NCBI RefSeq assembly: GCF_900109785.1 | Contig: NZ_FOBH01000002.1 | Span: forward strand, 186,001 to 250,000 | Length of the DNA stretch: 64,000 nt | Direction of reading: 5' to 3' | DNA from: Nitrosovibrio tenuis | GTDB taxonomy: Bacteria; Pseudomonadota; Gammaproteobacteria; Burkholderiales; Nitrosomonadaceae | In this document: positions 1-10,216 of the stretch, piece by piece | Position numbering within the stretch: position 1 is the stretch's first letter | How the letters are laid out: every line of letters starts with the position of its first letter | Position numbers and translations under genes: made by a program | Notes under the pieces: generated by a model | The model's database searches: none | What the model saw: the letters and a program-made list of their open reading frames with translations, nothing else | What the model was told of the DNA's origin: nothing

Positions 1-1
1 G

Positions 2-325
2 GAGATTCAAGGGGAAACCGGTATACGGACACCGCGGGTGGACTTACCCAATCCGAACCCGCAGGCACCGCATCAAACAGAGGAACAACCGTTATTGCCC
101 CACGAGCGGGATCAGACAACCCGGCCCACGGGCACCAGTCTGGGTACTTCGAATAAGCAATCCCAAGACGTCATTGAGCAAGCCAGGGAAGATACCGAGC
201 ATGGGCTCAAGGATACGGATCGGCGCGGCATCCCGTCGGATATCATCGCATCGGATGCTTCCTCAAATAATGGCAAAAGCGCCAGCAAACGAGACGATAA
301 AAATGGGGACAAAAAGAAGAAGTGA
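2..325 (+). CDS. Hydrophilic small protein, 5' end outside window
   Basis: The frame is open from base 2, so the gene probably starts upstream. An internal GTG at 38 would give 95 residues. The protein is very polar, rich in Asp, Lys, Gln and Thr, and ends in a lysine-rich tail. The central stretch with QAREDTEHGLKDTDRRG resembles a short motif (QA..D...GL.DTDR) that I remember from small betaproteobacterial hypothetical proteins of unknown function. There is no signal peptide or membrane segment in the visible part. It ends about 50 bases before the next gene on the same strand and may be co-transcribed with it. Function is unknown. Confidence 0.5.
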   Translation, partial: EIQGETGIRTPRVDLPNPNPQAPHQTEEQPLLPHERDQTTRPTGTSLGTSNKQSQDVIEQAREDTEHGLKDTDRRGIPSDIIASDASSNNGKSASKRDDKNGDKKKK

Positions 326-372
326 CGGCTCTTGGGTAAAATCAACCCATCTTTACTGGAGGTGATTCTGAC

Positions 373-819
373 ATGAAAACTGCTCTTACATTCCTTGTTC
401 GACTATCGATCATCCTGGCGAGTGTTTTCCCTACTTTAGTTCTTGCTCAGGATAAAAGCTCATCGCTTCCGCCAGTGCAAACACAAGGTCAGACTGAGTT
501 TCTTACCGGCGGAATCGGACAAGACGAGGCGGAGGCGATATCGCGGGCAGCAAGCTCATGGCCATTAACGATTGAATTGTCGCAGGCGGCGGCTCCTCGA
601 GCCGAGTACATCAGTGATGTTCAGATAACGATCAAGGATAAATCGGGCAATATTGTTCTGGACACGAATGCCGAAGGGCCGTACGTCCTGGTGAAGCTCC
701 CCCCCGCCAAATATTCCCTTGACGCCGTTTATGGTTCCAAAACCCTTCACCGGGATATCACGCTCCAGAAAGGACGCAGCAAGAGAATCTCATTGATGTG
801 GCCCGCCGCTCCCCAGTGA
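373..819 (+). CDS. Secreted carboxypeptidase-regulatory-like domain protein
   Basis: This 148-residue protein has a clear Sec signal peptide (Lys near the N-terminus, hydrophobic stretch to about residue 22, cleavage near VLAQD). The mature part ends in a small beta-sandwich pattern (about residues 75-140: SDVQITIKDKSG, LPPAKYSLDAVY, HRDITL) typical of carboxypeptidase-regulatory or PEGA-like domains in exported proteins. A GGAGGTG ribosome site lies at 359-365 ahead of the ATG. It probably sits in the periplasm or on the cell surface. No catalytic residues are visible and the precise role is unknown. Confidence 0.75.
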   Translation: MKTALTFLVRLSIILASVFPTLVLAQDKSSSLPPVQTQGQTEFLTGGIGQDEAEAISRAASSWPLTIELSQAAAPRAEYISDVQITIKDKSGNIVLDTNAEGPYVLVKLPPAKYSLDAVYGSKTLHRDITLQKGRSKRISLMWPAAPQ

Positions 820-1111
820 TGAGATGAGCGCCGACCGAACCGGGCCCGATAGCAGATCGCATCGAGTTCGAGTGAAGGCGGCCCAAGCCCGTTTATAAGC
901 GTCGCCTCCTCATTGATGTTAAATGAGTTTGCGTTCAAGGCGGTCGACCACGTCATCGGCGGCGATCCCCGGCGTCTTGTCCTGTAGCGCTTCGTGTCAA
1001 AGATGGCGCAGTTCGCGATTCCCTGTTCTCGCAGGGTGCGCTTGTATGTCCAGTCTTCCGCTATTTTGCAATCCGCTGTCGAGTAGAGTTCGATAGTGCT
1101 CTTAACTTAGC
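820..1111. other. Intergenic, possible antitoxin fragment
   Basis: No intact gene is seen. On the minus strand, bases 985 to 919 read PGIAADDVVDRLERKLI followed by a stop, which loosely resembles the C-terminus of ribbon-helix-helix or RelB-type antitoxins. It lacks an intact upstream frame. This is a weak suggestion only. Confidence 0.2.
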
Positions 1112-1530
1112 CTAGTCGTCATGCAGCATCTCGAAACGCTGTGCGAGAAAATCAATTAACGCGCGCACAGATGGCAGAAGACCGCGTCGGGACGGAAACA
1201 CTGCATGAATGATTTCCCTGCGCGGCCCAGTCGGGTACCAGCCTAACCAATAAACCAGCCGTCAGCTGGTCTCGTGCCATGACCACTGGGCAGTTGCACC
1301 ACGCCAACACCGGCCACAGCAGCATTTCTTAGCGCAATCATATCCGTCGTCACGAAGCGTGGCGTATGATGAAGTGTTGCTTGTGCGCCATCCGGCCCAT
1401 GCTGCACCCAGCTATGGATTTGTTGTGAGGTCCCCAGGCCCAGGCTCGGCCAATTGCTCAAAGTCGCTGGTACAGCGGGAAAGCCGAGCCGCTGTACAAG
1501 GGCGGGGCTAGCCACCAAACATTGGCCCAC
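1112..1530 (-). pseudogene. LysR-type regulator remnant (C-terminal part)
   Basis: The minus strand encodes pieces of a LysR substrate-binding domain in two frames. From 1530 to about 1270 it reads CLVASPALVQRLGFP, then FVTTDMIALRNAAVAGVGVVQLP. After frame changes near 1200-1270 a second piece gives PRREIIHAVFPSRRGLLPSV and RALIDFLAQRFEML up to a TAG at 1112-1114. These are standard LysR landmarks (the VASP segment, the GVG.. LP segment, and the FPSRRGLLPSVRALIDFL C-terminus). The N-terminal helix-turn-helix is absent and an AT-rich stretch begins just upstream. The gene is broken and should be inactive. Frame reading was done by eye. Confidence 0.7.
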
Positions 1531-1810
1531 CGGGATTGCCCAGGTGCTCCTCCCATTTTTTGGCGTATTCGGGGGGAAAACTGCAGTTAGGACTTAAGGT
1601 CCGTAATATATAAACAGAATATTATGATAACAATCAAAACACGTGACTTTTATTTATAGTAATACTGAGTACAATTATGAAGCTTCTTCATGCATGTGCA
1701 TCAGGGTTCCACCGAGTATAAAACCAGTGTTTCCCTAATGTTCCAATGTCACGGACCGCATTAGGATGGAGCGGCTATCCCTTCATCCATTTCATTGGAG
1801 TCTACCTATC

Positions 1811-2209
1811 ATGGAAAAAGAAATAATGAAGTTTGTAGCGGCTATATCCATGCTGGGCCTACTAGCAGCCTGCTCGGAGAACGGTGCAATCGAAGCAAAG
1901 AAGGATGACGCGAGTGTGTCCGTACAAAATATCAGGTCTTTTGTCGACCACGACGGCCTCGCCAGGCGGTATGAAAACCGGGCCAGGAAACTGCTGGAAA
2001 TAGCAGCGGAACACGAGAAACGGCTCCAGTATTACGAGGACAAAAGCTACCTCTACGGGAGACAGGGGCAGGATTCACAAGCGCATGCCATCGCCCTAGT
2101 GCAAAGATACAAGCTGGCGGCCGAGAAAGCCACCGAATCTGCTTTTCACCACAGGATGGTGTCGCAACTTGCGAAACGCGATTATATTGCTTCGAGGGCG
2201 TCACATTGA
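1811..2209 (+). CDS. Small lipoprotein, hypothetical
   Basis: About 132 residues, starting at ATG 1811 (TTGGAG about 10 bases upstream) or ATG 1826. A lipoprotein signal peptide ends in LLAAC, so the mature protein should be anchored by the Cys to a membrane. The mature region is helical and charged, with RARKLLEIAAEHEKRLQYYED and a His-rich C-terminal part, and probably forms a helical hairpin. I do not recognise the family. It is flanked by decayed gene fragments, a LysR remnant before and an ankyrin remnant after. An upstream in-frame ATG at 1766 would put a polar leader before the signal and is unlikely to be the start. Confidence 0.6.
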   Translation: MEKEIMKFVAAISMLGLLAACSENGAIEAKKDDASVSVQNIRSFVDHDGLARRYENRARKLLEIAAEHEKRLQYYEDKSYLYGRQGQDSQAHAIALVQRYKLAAEKATESAFHHRMVSQLAKRDYIASRASH

Positions 2210-2211
2210 TT

Positions 2212-2375
2212 TGGATTGCCCCAAGGAGCTAAGCGGTGACCCTGGCTGGAACTGGTGTCAGCTTTGCTTTCCCCTTCCGGGTTTCCCGGTGCGTAGTTCA
2301 GAGCCGTCTTGCCAATTTCATCTTCCTCATTAACACGGGCCCCCTGTTTCAGCAAAATTTAAATAGTGCTTGGAA
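2212..2375 (-). pseudogene. Ankyrin-repeat fragment
   Basis: The minus strand around 2370 to 2225 reads LLKQGARVNEEDEIGKTALN followed by YAPGNPEG. This matches an ankyrin repeat consensus (LL..GA.VN..D..G.TAL..A). Stops lie immediately upstream in this frame and no other repeat is intact, so only about one repeat of a former gene survives. It lies between the lipoprotein gene and the dehydratase-like gene. Confidence 0.55.
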
Positions 2376-2447
2376 TGAATCAATGAGCGGCCGATTCCAG
2401 GTTTTTGCGCAGTTCCCTGCGGTATTCGTCAATTATATTTCTTTTGA

Positions 2448-3383
2448 ATGCCACTATATATTGAAACACCACTAATTGAATCCCGCTCGATTAGCCGTAA
2501 AGTGGGTCAATCCATTTGGCTGAAAATGGAGTCCGCGCAACCATCCGGCTCTTTCAAAACCCGAGGAATAGGCTATGCTTGCGAAGAATATTTAAAACGA
2601 GGAGCAAAACGCTTTATTGCGTCATCGGGCGGAAATGCGGGACTGGCGGTCGCCTTTGCTGGGCGGCGCCTTTCGGTTCCTGTAATCGTCATCGTGCCGG
2701 AGACAGCTTCAAAGCGGGCGGTAAATTTGATGTGTTTAGAGAATGCGGAAGTTATAGTCCATGGGAAGTCTTTGGACGAAGCACACCGATTTGCGCTGTC
2801 ACTCATGCAACCTACCGATGCATATATACATCCTTTCGATGATCCGCTGATTTGGAGAGGTCATGCCAGTCTAATTGATGAAATATTCCGTGCTGGTTTA
2901 AAGCCTGATGCAATCGTTCTGTCAGTCGGCGGTGGCGGCCTCCTTTGCGGTGTTATAGAAGGATTGAAGCGGAATGGAGGTTCCGATGTGCCTGTCATCG
3001 CTGTTGAAACTGAAGGTGCAGATTCCTATGGGAAATCCTTAAATGCAGGATTCCTTATCGAGCTTGCAAACATATCGAGTATTGCGACGACGCTAGGAGC
3101 GCGCATAGTTTGTGAACAAGCATTGGCGTACTCCAAAAATCACCGTATCGAAAGCGTTGTGTTGCCGGACAAGTTGGCCGTTTCTGCTTCTTTGCAGTTT
3201 TTGCAAGATCATGGAATTGTCGTTGAGCCTGCTTGCGGCGTTGCGCTCGCTGCGGTGTACGAAAAAGTTGGAGCGTTATCAGGGTATAAAACGGTATTAG
3301 TTATCGTATGCGGCGGCGTTGGTTCTACCGCTGATGACTTAGTTGAGTTGGCACGTCTGGAATGTGACGTAGCAAAATGTTAA
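2448..3383 (+). CDS. PLP-dependent serine/threonine dehydratase-like enzyme
   Basis: A 311-residue fold-type II PLP enzyme. The Schiff-base lysine is in SGSFKTRG (about residue 38), the phosphate/substrate loop is SSGGNAG (about 60-66), and the glycine-rich phosphate-binding loop is SVGGGGLLCG (about 163-172). Family members deaminate L-serine or L-threonine to pyruvate or 2-oxobutyrate plus ammonia. The length and lack of an ACT domain fit the short SDS/catabolic type rather than biosynthetic IlvA. The C-terminal VCGG element replaces the more common S/CGGN and may affect cofactor contacts. No strong ribosome site is visible before the ATG. Base composition is slightly lower in GC than the neighbours. 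Exact substrate is inferred from family only. Confidence 0.75.
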   Translation: MPLYIETPLIESRSISRKVGQSIWLKMESAQPSGSFKTRGIGYACEEYLKRGAKRFIASSGGNAGLAVAFAGRRLSVPVIVIVPETASKRAVNLMCLENAEVIVHGKSLDEAHRFALSLMQPTDAYIHPFDDPLIWRGHASLIDEIFRAGLKPDAIVLSVGGGGLLCGVIEGLKRNGGSDVPVIAVETEGADSYGKSLNAGFLIELANISSIATTLGARIVCEQALAYSKNHRIESVVLPDKLAVSASLQFLQDHGIVVEPACGVALAAVYEKVGALSGYKTVLVIVCGGVGSTADDLVELARLECDVAKC

Positions 3384-3568
3384 GTATTCAGTGTGCCTCA
3401 TTCCCAAGGAGGACAAGGGAGAAAACGTTTGTAAAAACAATTAATTTATTTTGCTGTTTTACAGTTGATAAGTATTTTATCAATTGTTCTCTATCCACAG
3501 ACCCATGATATCGCGTGTGCCGTCCGGCAGCACGCCCAATGCTAAATAGATCGCCCGCGCGCAAGGGG

Positions 3569-4522
3569 CTAGCGTTTAGGTAATCTGTCCAGCCGGTTGT
3601 GAATGTCCGTGGCGGCAATCGCGGAATGGCCCATCGCCACGCTGATCTGATTCAATTGGTCAACCACATCCCCTGCCGCGTATAAGCCGGGAACGGTCGT
3701 GCGCTGATATCGGTCCACGATCAGTTTCCCGTCCCTGTTGCATCGAGCACCCAGTTGAGTAGCCAACCCGGATCTGGGACTTTCGCCCAGCATGGGATAG
3801 ATGACATCGAATTGCAGTTCTCTCCCATTCGAAAGCACGATGGTGGGCCTCGCCCGCCCAGTAATGCTAATTTCACGCGGCGTATCCTCAACCACATCAA
3901 TTTTCGCCCTTCGCAACCGTCTCTGATCAACTGCCGCCAATGTGGTTTCAGAGAGGATCAAAGTCAGGGTGCGGGTATAGATCCGCAAAAATAGCGCATG
4001 GTTTACCCCTCTCCTTGCGGAGGAGGATAGCACTGCCATGTCTTGATCCTTTGCCTCATACGCATCGCAAATGGGACATAAGCGGATCAGGCCGCGTTTC
4101 ACGCCCATGGTCCAGTCGGGAATATTGCGGATACTGTCGACGGTGCCTGTCGCCAGTAAAATTGTCGTGGCGCGCAGGGTCGCAGGGGACCCGTCGCCGT
4201 TGCCGGGACGACGGTCAAGGGTTGCCTCGAATCTCTGTTCGATTTTCTTCAACTCGGTAACCTCGCCTGTCTTCACTTCAACCCCGAAATGCGTGCCCTG
4301 AACGCGCAAAAGACGCAGCAATTCCTCCCCCGATACGCCCTCCGGAAAACCGGGGCAATTATGGCTGGCAGGAATAAGCGAGGCGCGGCTAAAGCCGCTG
4401 TCCACAATCGCAATGCTTCGGCGGAAGCGTGCGAGATAGATTGCCGCTGTCAGCCCGGCGGGCCCGGCACCGATAATGAGGCAATCGGTGGATTTCAGCG
4501 GCTGGGTTTTCTTGCCTGTCAT
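3569..4522 (-). CDS. NAD(P)/FAD-dependent oxidoreductase, thioredoxin-reductase-like
   Basis: A 317-residue class II pyridine-nucleotide-disulfide reductase-like flavoprotein. The FAD-binding motif [10 protein letters not shown] lies at about 18-28, a CPIC pair at C149/C152 occupies the place of the redox-active cysteines of thioredoxin reductase, and the second FAD element is [20 protein letters not shown] near the C-terminus. The segment where the NADPH GxGxxG/A motif is expected reads [16 protein letters not shown], so the canonical dinucleotide motif is missing. It may use another electron donor. The gene stands alone on the minus strand, divergent from the catalase gene. Calling it a true thioredoxin reductase is not justified. 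Confidence 0.75.
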   Translation of the reverse strand: MTGKKTQPLKSTDCLIIGAGPAGLTAAIYLARFRRSIAIVDSGFSRASLIPASHNCPGFPEGVSGEELLRLLRVQGTHFGVEVKTGEVTELKKIEQRFEATLDRRPGNGDGSPATLRATTILLATGTVDSIRNIPDWTMGVKRGLIRLCPICDAYEAKDQDMAVLSSSARRGVNHALFLRIYTRTLTLILSETTLAAVDQRRLRRAKIDVVEDTPREISITGRARPTIVLSNGRELQFDVIYPMLGESPRSGLATQLGARCNRDGKLIVDRYQRTTVPGLYAAGDVVDQLNQISVAMGHSAIAATDIHNRLDRLPKR

Positions 4523-4846
4523 AGGGGGCTGGCGATCAACCCGGACTTTAACCGGATGGCTGCTGGCTTATGGATTCTTAAGATAGTGTAGGGCGTTCTG
4601 TCTCAAGTTCCGAACAGAGTGACAGAGTGCAAACGACAGAGTGCAGGCGGCACAGTGCGGTAGCTGCCGTTTAAATGGCTGCTCAGTCCCTACCTCAGTG
4701 CCTACCTGAGTTTGCACAATAAAGCTCCTGTTGCAGCGTGTATGTTTGATGTCGCACGGATAGAGTCGAGAGACCCACATAAACTTACGCGCTAACAAAA
4801 CCATATCTCAATTCCCCCTTCCCCGATTCCTTAGGAGCCTCCCAAC
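4523..4846. other. Divergent intergenic region with short direct repeats
   Basis: This region separates the flavoprotein gene from the catalase gene and should hold both promoters. It contains near-copies of ACAGAGTG around 4615-4660 and a doubled CCTACCT(C/G)AG around 4690-4710. No clear oxidative-stress operator was identified by eye. Confidence 0.3.
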
Positions 4847-7222
4847 ATGAAATCAAAAACAGGCGGTAAAACCGACAATCGATCCACCATCGGGGGGCCT
4901 TCCCGTCCGGAAGGTGAACCGGCGAATGATTTTACGGCCAAGCTTGCCGCGGCACAGGACCTTGCCGCAGCCATGGCGTATAACGCAAACAAGGCGCTTG
5001 AGTATGGAGAGGTCTCTGGTCTGCCTGAGAAAGGGCAGACAGTGGAGCCTCCCAATCCTTCCGCTACCGGCAGTACCTTAACCGAAACCATGAGTTCGCA
5101 TAAAGTGGGCATCGGAAATACCCGGCCCGGCTTCAATCCCGGCAACGAGCCGCTTGACCGGGTGCGGGTCGACTCGAGCGATAGAACATTAACGACCAAT
5201 CAGGGTGTACCGGTTGCCGATAACCAAAATTCCTTGAAGGCCGGTTATCGCGGGCCGGCGCTGCTGGAAGATTTCATCCTCCGGGAGAAGATCACTCATT
5301 TCGATCATGAGCGCATACCCGAGCGCATCGTGCATGCCCGGGGTTCAGCCGCGCACGGATATTTTGAATGTTATGAGCCACTGCAGCACTATACCCGGGC
5401 TTCCCTGTTCTCGGCTGCGGGAAAGCGAACGCCGGTCTTCGTGCGCTTCTCGACGGTATTCGGGGAGCGCGGGTCCGCCGATACCGCGCGTGATGCCCGC
5501 GGTTTCGCGGTGAAGTTCTATACCGACGAAGGTAACTGGGATCTGGTAGGGAACAATATTCCGGTATTTTTTATCCAGGATGCAATGAAATTCCCCGATC
5601 TGGTTCATGCGGCCAAGCCCGAACCGCACTTTGCCATGCCGCAGGCTTCCACCGCCCACGATACGTTTTGGGATTTTGTCTCGCTCATGCCCGAATCCGT
5701 GCACATGCTGATGTGGGTGATGTCGGATCGCGCCATTCCTCGCAGTTTTCGTATGATGCAAGGTTTTGGCGTTCACACTTTTCGCCTGGTAACAGCCGAT
5801 GGCGAATCGCGATTTGTAAAGTTCCATTGGCGGCCCCTTGCGGGGACCCACTCGCTCGAGTGGGACGAGGCGGTCAAGATCGCGGGGGCCGATGCCGATT
5901 TCCACCGCCGCGATTTATGGGAAGCCATCGAGTGCGGGGCCTTCCCCGAATATGAACTGGGGATGCAAATATTTACTGAAGCACAAGCCGAGGAATTCAG
6001 TTTCGATGTGCTCGACGCCACCAAGATCATTCCGGAAGAGCTGGTATCCGTTAAACCGGTAGGAAAACTGGTTCTCAACCGTAACCCGGATAACTTCTTT
6101 GCGGAAACGGAGCAGGTGGCTTTTTGCGCGGCGCACATCGTGCCCGGACTGGATTTCAGCAGTGATCCGCTGCTGGCCGGCCGCATTCATTCATACGTCG
6201 ATACGCAGATATCGCGGCTGGGTGGACCCAATTTTCATGAAATACCCATCAATTCACCCGTTGCCCAGGTTCACAACAACCAGCGCGATGGAATGCATCG
6301 TCAGGCTATCAATAGGGGCCGGGTCGCCTATGAGCCCAATTCGCTCGGAGGAGGTTGTCCCTTCCAGGCCGGCGCAGCCGGTTTCACGTCATTCCGCGAA
6401 CCCGTGGCCGGGGATAAAGTGCGGGGAAAGCCGGAGCGGTTCGCGGATCACTATACGCAGGCCACGTTGTTCTGGAACAGCCAGACCGCGGTCGAGCAGG
6501 AACATATTATCCGCGCCTTCCGTTTCGAGTTGACCCGGGTGCAGACACCGGCCATACGGGAACGCACATTGGCCATGCTTGCCAACGTCGCGCAGGAACT
6601 TGCGGCAAGCATCGCGGAAGGGCTTGGCATGGCGTTACCGCCGGCTCAACCGAGAGCGATGCAAGACCCGCCGGTTCCGGAGGTCGCGTCGTCGCCCGCG
6701 CTTTCGCTGTTTTCACGGCCCGGCGATGGCAGTATTCGCATGCGCAGGATAGCTATCCTGGTCGCTGACGGTGTAAGCGGCAAGGCCGCCGCTGCGCTGC
6801 ACGCAGGGCTCTCCCGAGAACAGGCTGTCCCGCGTTTCGTGGGCGCGCGGTTGGGTACCGTGCGAAGCGCGGATGGCGATGAAATTGAAGCTGACATAAC
6901 CTTTGAGACTATGCCATCGGTCCTTTTTGATGCTGTGGCGGTGCCCGGCGGCCATCAGGAAAGCACGGCCCTGGTTCATTCGGGAGAAGCAATCGAATTC
7001 ATCAGGGACCAGTATCGCCACTGCAAGCCCATTCTGGTTCTGGATGGCGGGATAAGCCTGATCGAGAGCGCGGACGTGAAATTGACGCTACCCTCGGGGG
7101 AACTCGACCCGGGAGTGCTTTATTTCGAGAATGTGAACGATGCGGACATTCTGCCCCAGTTCATTGAAGCAATCGCTGCGCATCGCCATTTTGAAAGGGA
7201 AATCGAGCCGCCTCGTCCTTAG
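4847..7222 (+). CDS. katE: Large-subunit monofunctional catalase (HPII type)
   Basis: At 791 residues this is a clade 2 catalase converting hydrogen peroxide to water and oxygen with heme. The catalytic His is in RGSAAHGYF (about 162-170 region), the distal Asn in [13 protein letters not shown] (about 233), and the proximal heme Tyr in [13 protein letters not shown] (about 449). A long N-terminal arm of about 120 residues and a C-terminal flavodoxin/class I amidotransferase-like domain (about 633-790, beginning [13 protein letters not shown]) are both typical of HPII. TTAGGAGCC precedes the ATG. It stands alone, followed by a GC-rich stem-loop. Cytosolic peroxide defence fits the other stress genes in the window. 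Confidence 0.95.
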   Translation: MKSKTGGKTDNRSTIGGPSRPEGEPANDFTAKLAAAQDLAAAMAYNANKALEYGEVSGLPEKGQTVEPPNPSATGSTLTETMSSHKVGIGNTRPGFNPGNEPLDRVRVDSSDRTLTTNQGVPVADNQNSLKAGYRGPALLEDFILREKITHFDHERIPERIVHARGSAAHGYFECYEPLQHYTRASLFSAAGKRTPVFVRFSTVFGERGSADTARDARGFAVKFYTDEGNWDLVGNNIPVFFIQDAMKFPDLVHAAKPEPHFAMPQASTAHDTFWDFVSLMPESVHMLMWVMSDRAIPRSFRMMQGFGVHTFRLVTADGESRFVKFHWRPLAGTHSLEWDEAVKIAGADADFHRRDLWEAIECGAFPEYELGMQIFTEAQAEEFSFDVLDATKIIPEELVSVKPVGKLVLNRNPDNFFAETEQVAFCAAHIVPGLDFSSDPLLAGRIHSYVDTQISRLGGPNFHEIPINSPVAQVHNNQRDGMHRQAINRGRVAYEPNSLGGGCPFQAGAAGFTSFREPVAGDKVRGKPERFADHYTQATLFWNSQTAVEQEHIIRAFRFELTRVQTPAIRERTLAMLANVAQELAASIAEGLGMALPPAQPRAMQDPPVPEVASSPALSLFSRPGDGSIRMRRIAILVADGVSGKAAAALHAGLSREQAVPRFVGARLGTVRSADGDEIEADITFETMPSVLFDAVAVPGGHQESTALVHSGEAIEFIRDQYRHCKPILVLDGGISLIESADVKLTLPSGELDPGVLYFENVNDADILPQFIEAIAAHRHFEREIEPPRP

Positions 7223-7242
7223 ATCCCATGATGAGCCTCCGT

Positions 7243-7271
7243 GGCGCCGCATGTGCCGAAAATGCGGCGCC
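7243..7271 (+). terminator. Stem-loop after catalase gene
   Basis: A perfect 10-base inverted repeat (GGCGCCGCAT / ATGCGGCGCC) with a 9-base loop lies 20 bases after the catalase stop. There is no T-run after it, so intrinsic termination is uncertain. It could instead stabilise the mRNA end. Confidence 0.4.
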
Positions 7272-7430
7272 CAGCGAGGAAGCGGTTCACCATGATCGTG
7301 ACGAGCGCGACAAGCAATAGCGGGCGTGGGTGCCCGACTTTTCGACTTCTCCGCCATTTGCGGAACCAGTGATCCTCCTACCCGGATCGCACTACAGGGA
7401 TCACTCTACTGTCACACTACCAATATCGCA

Positions 7431-8087
7431 CTACCAGCCCAAATCGTACTTCTGCCCATTCTTTTGTTGGCTACGCTTGCCAGCAGAACTTCGAACGGAG
7501 CCGAGCCGAGGTGCCGATTCGAGATCTGTCGAGTTAATGGTAAAGAAAAGCAAAACCGTGTGATTGTTGAAATGGGTCTCGGCCAGAAAGGGGGGGGTCG
7601 ATTGGACGAACGTACCTCCCGGCAATTCAAAAATATCCATGTGGAATTTGACGTAGCCTGTTTGATATTGGGCTTTGTAGAGCGCCAGCTCCGGCAGCGA
7701 AAAGGGGATAAGCTGACTGGTGACAGGCGGCATGCCGAAAAAACTGTTGCCTAATTCGGTGCCCAAGGCGCCCACTATTACGCTGACCCGATAATCTGCT
7801 TTATCCTCATTTTTCTGAACAGCATATCCTTGCTGCCCCAACCATCCTCCTAAAGTCCTTTGTAGCAGAATCTGGTCCGCACTTATTCCCGACGTATCGA
7901 TTACCACGCGCGCGCCCTGGGGAATCGAAAGGATGCCGTCCGAGTCCTGCGGAAGACTTCGAAGCACCGCTTCGCTAATAAGAAGTTGCTCGATAGCTGC
8001 TCTTTGAGATTGGGTCGCACTATGCATGGTTGAGCAACCTGCTGCGAATAGCATTGAAACCACAATCAAGGTCAGGTTTTTAGGCAT
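7431..8087 (-). CDS. Outer-membrane-type lipoprotein, hypothetical
   Basis: About 218 residues from ATG 8087, chosen because GGAAG lies about 9 bases upstream. In-frame starts farther upstream would put extra residues before the signal. A lipoprotein signal ends in LFAAGC. The mature part has an N-terminal helical piece (RAAIEQLLISEAVLRSLP) and then a beta-rich domain with GARVVIDTSGI and DYRVSVIVGALGTELG, like lipoproteins of the DUF6655/YajG-like kind that bind or assemble envelope components. The polar Lys/Gln/Ser-rich C-terminus is probably flexible. Family name is from memory and not secure. It is convergent with the catalase gene. Confidence 0.65.
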   Translation of the reverse strand: MPKNLTLIVVSMLFAAGCSTMHSATQSQRAAIEQLLISEAVLRSLPQDSDGILSIPQGARVVIDTSGISADQILLQRTLGGWLGQQGYAVQKNEDKADYRVSVIVGALGTELGNSFFGMPPVTSQLIPFSLPELALYKAQYQTGYVKFHMDIFELPGGTFVQSTPPFLAETHFNNHTVLLFFTINSTDLESAPRLGSVRSSAGKRSQQKNGQKYDLGW

Positions 8088-8403
8088 AGTTGTCATCTTC
8101 CACCCCAATATTGCATTCAATTCCGCGATAGATCTCGTTCCCACCACTCATTCTGACTGATGAACCGGCGCTGCGTTGCAATAAATATGATCGTTCCTCA
8201 TCAATTACCCGTTGTGAACCTTTGTGAACTTTATCCTTCAGCCGTTATCCATGACTGATATGCCGGAATGCCATGCCTGAACGCCACGTTGAAGGTCTGA
8301 AATCCCGGCCCAAGCGATCAGCCGCCCTGGTCTATTAGCCGCCCTGGTCGCCTGATAACCTGCGACAATAGAGGACACCTTGTCTTACTCTACCTACAGA
8401 TAG

Positions 8404-10098
8404 ATGAGCTGGACCAACCTAAAGTATAACGCTCCTGCCTCCGGGCTCCTCGATTTATCCGAGGTGCATTTCGAGAACTGTTTCGTGCGGCAGCTGCCGG
8501 CCGATCCAATGACTGACAATGTACCGCGTGCGGTACGCAATGCCTGCTATACGCTCGTTAACCCGACGCCGGTACATGCACCACGGCTGCTGGCATGGGC
8601 CGATCCAGTGGGCGAAATGCTCGGGATCGCGCGACCAGACTCGCCAATTGGTTTTGCAGCCGAGGTGCTGGGGGGCAATCGCATCCTCTCCGGAATGCAG
8701 CCTTATGCGGCGCGATACGGTGGCCACCAGTTCGGCCACTGGGCGGGCCAGCTCGGCGATGGCCGCGCCATTACTTTAGGCGAGATGCTCGGCCCAGATG
8801 GCGTGAGGCGGGAGCTGCAGCTCAAGGGAGCGGGAAAAACGCCTTATTCCCGCACTGCGGACGGCCGTGCCGTGCTGCGCTCGTCCGTGCGCGAATTCCT
8901 GTGCAGCGAGGCCATGCATTATCTGGGCGTACCCACAACCCGGGCATTGAGTCTGGTCGCGACCGGTGAACGCGTGGTGAGAGACATGTTTTATGATGGT
9001 CATCCGCAGGCGGAAAGCGGCGCCATCGTATGCCGGGTGTCTCCATCGTTTGTACGCTTCGGCAATTTTGAAATACTTGCCGCGCAGAATGAGCCGGATG
9101 TGCTCAAGACCCTGACTGATTACATTATAGCCGAATATTTTCCCGAATTGACCTCGCCACCGGATCCCTCGCCGGCCCTTTATGCACGATGGTTCGAAGA
9201 AATCTGCCGCCGTACCGGGGTACTTATCGCACACTGGATGCGGGTCGGTTTCGTACATGGGGTGATGAATACCGACAATATGTCGATATTGGGATTGACG
9301 ATCGATTATGGCCCCTATGGCTGGCTGGAGGGCTTCGATTTCAGCTGGACGCCCAATACGACGGACGCCCACGGGCGACGATACGCCTTCGGCAACCAAC
9401 CGCGGATCGCTCACTGGAATCTGACCCGGCTTGCCGCCGCGCTGGCTCCGCTGATCGAGGATGATGCTGCGTTGGAGCAGGGGCTGGCGGTTTTTGGCGA
9501 AACGTTTAACAACACATGGCGAAGCATGCTGGCAGACAAGCTCGGTTTGAGTTCGCTCGGGCACGCGGATGACGATGTGCTGGTAAACGATCTGTTCGAG
9601 CTGCTGCAACAGGTCGAGACAGACATGACCCTGTTCTTCCGTTGCCTGATGAAAATTCCTGTAGATATCTCAGTGAACGATGGGGCCGGCAATGCGATGA
9701 GAGACGCGTATCACTTGGGGGACAGGGAGGACAGCGCTTTGGCCGGGCTGTTCCGCCCCGCGTTTTATGATGAACAGCAGGCATTTTCCCCGGAGCAGCT
9801 TGCCCGCCTGGCAGGCTGGCTGCGCCGTTATCTCGCGCGGGTGCGCCTGGACGCACAACCCGCGGAACTCCGTTATCAGCGGATGAGGCGCGCAAACCCC
9901 AAGTATGTGCTGCGCAACTATATGGCGCAGCAGGCGATCGAGGCGCTGGAGCAGGGCGACGCGTCTGTCATTAACCGCCTCATGGAGGTGTTGCAGCGTC
10001 CTTATGACGAGCAACCGGAGCATGAGGAACTTGCGGGCAGGCGCCCGGAGTGGGCGCGTAACAAGCCCGGATGCTCGGCATTGTCATGCAGTTCGTGA
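8404..10098 (+). CDS. selO: Protein adenylyltransferase SelO (YdiU family)
   Basis: A 564-residue pseudokinase-fold enzyme that transfers AMP to Ser, Thr or Tyr of target proteins and is linked to redox control. Family landmarks are YGGHQFGHWAGQLGDGRA (about 103-120), LQLKGAGKTPYSR with the ATP-binding lysine, and the active-site block HGVMNTDNMSILG with TIDYGPYGW (about 283-305). The C-terminus GCSALSCSS carries the conserved Cys found where animal SelO has selenocysteine, so the protein is full length. It begins with ATG at 8404. The gene is monocistronic, divergent from the lipoprotein gene upstream. Confidence 0.93.
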   Translation: MSWTNLKYNAPASGLLDLSEVHFENCFVRQLPADPMTDNVPRAVRNACYTLVNPTPVHAPRLLAWADPVGEMLGIARPDSPIGFAAEVLGGNRILSGMQPYAARYGGHQFGHWAGQLGDGRAITLGEMLGPDGVRRELQLKGAGKTPYSRTADGRAVLRSSVREFLCSEAMHYLGVPTTRALSLVATGERVVRDMFYDGHPQAESGAIVCRVSPSFVRFGNFEILAAQNEPDVLKTLTDYIIAEYFPELTSPPDPSPALYARWFEEICRRTGVLIAHWMRVGFVHGVMNTDNMSILGLTIDYGPYGWLEGFDFSWTPNTTDAHGRRYAFGNQPRIAHWNLTRLAAALAPLIEDDAALEQGLAVFGETFNNTWRSMLADKLGLSSLGHADDDVLVNDLFELLQQVETDMTLFFRCLMKIPVDISVNDGAGNAMRDAYHLGDREDSALAGLFRPAFYDEQQAFSPEQLARLAGWLRRYLARVRLDAQPAELRYQRMRRANPKYVLRNYMAQQAIEALEQGDASVINRLMEVLQRPYDEQPEHEELAGRRPEWARNKPGCSALSCSS

Positions 10099-10216
10099 GC
10101 TGGATCGTTATAGCCGTGGCTGGGCAACTGAACTCCCGTATTGCGGGCCGCTTATGACACACTCGCCGGTTTTCGGGCGCAACCTGCTTGATTGAACCAA
10201 GCTTATTGTTAGCTCG

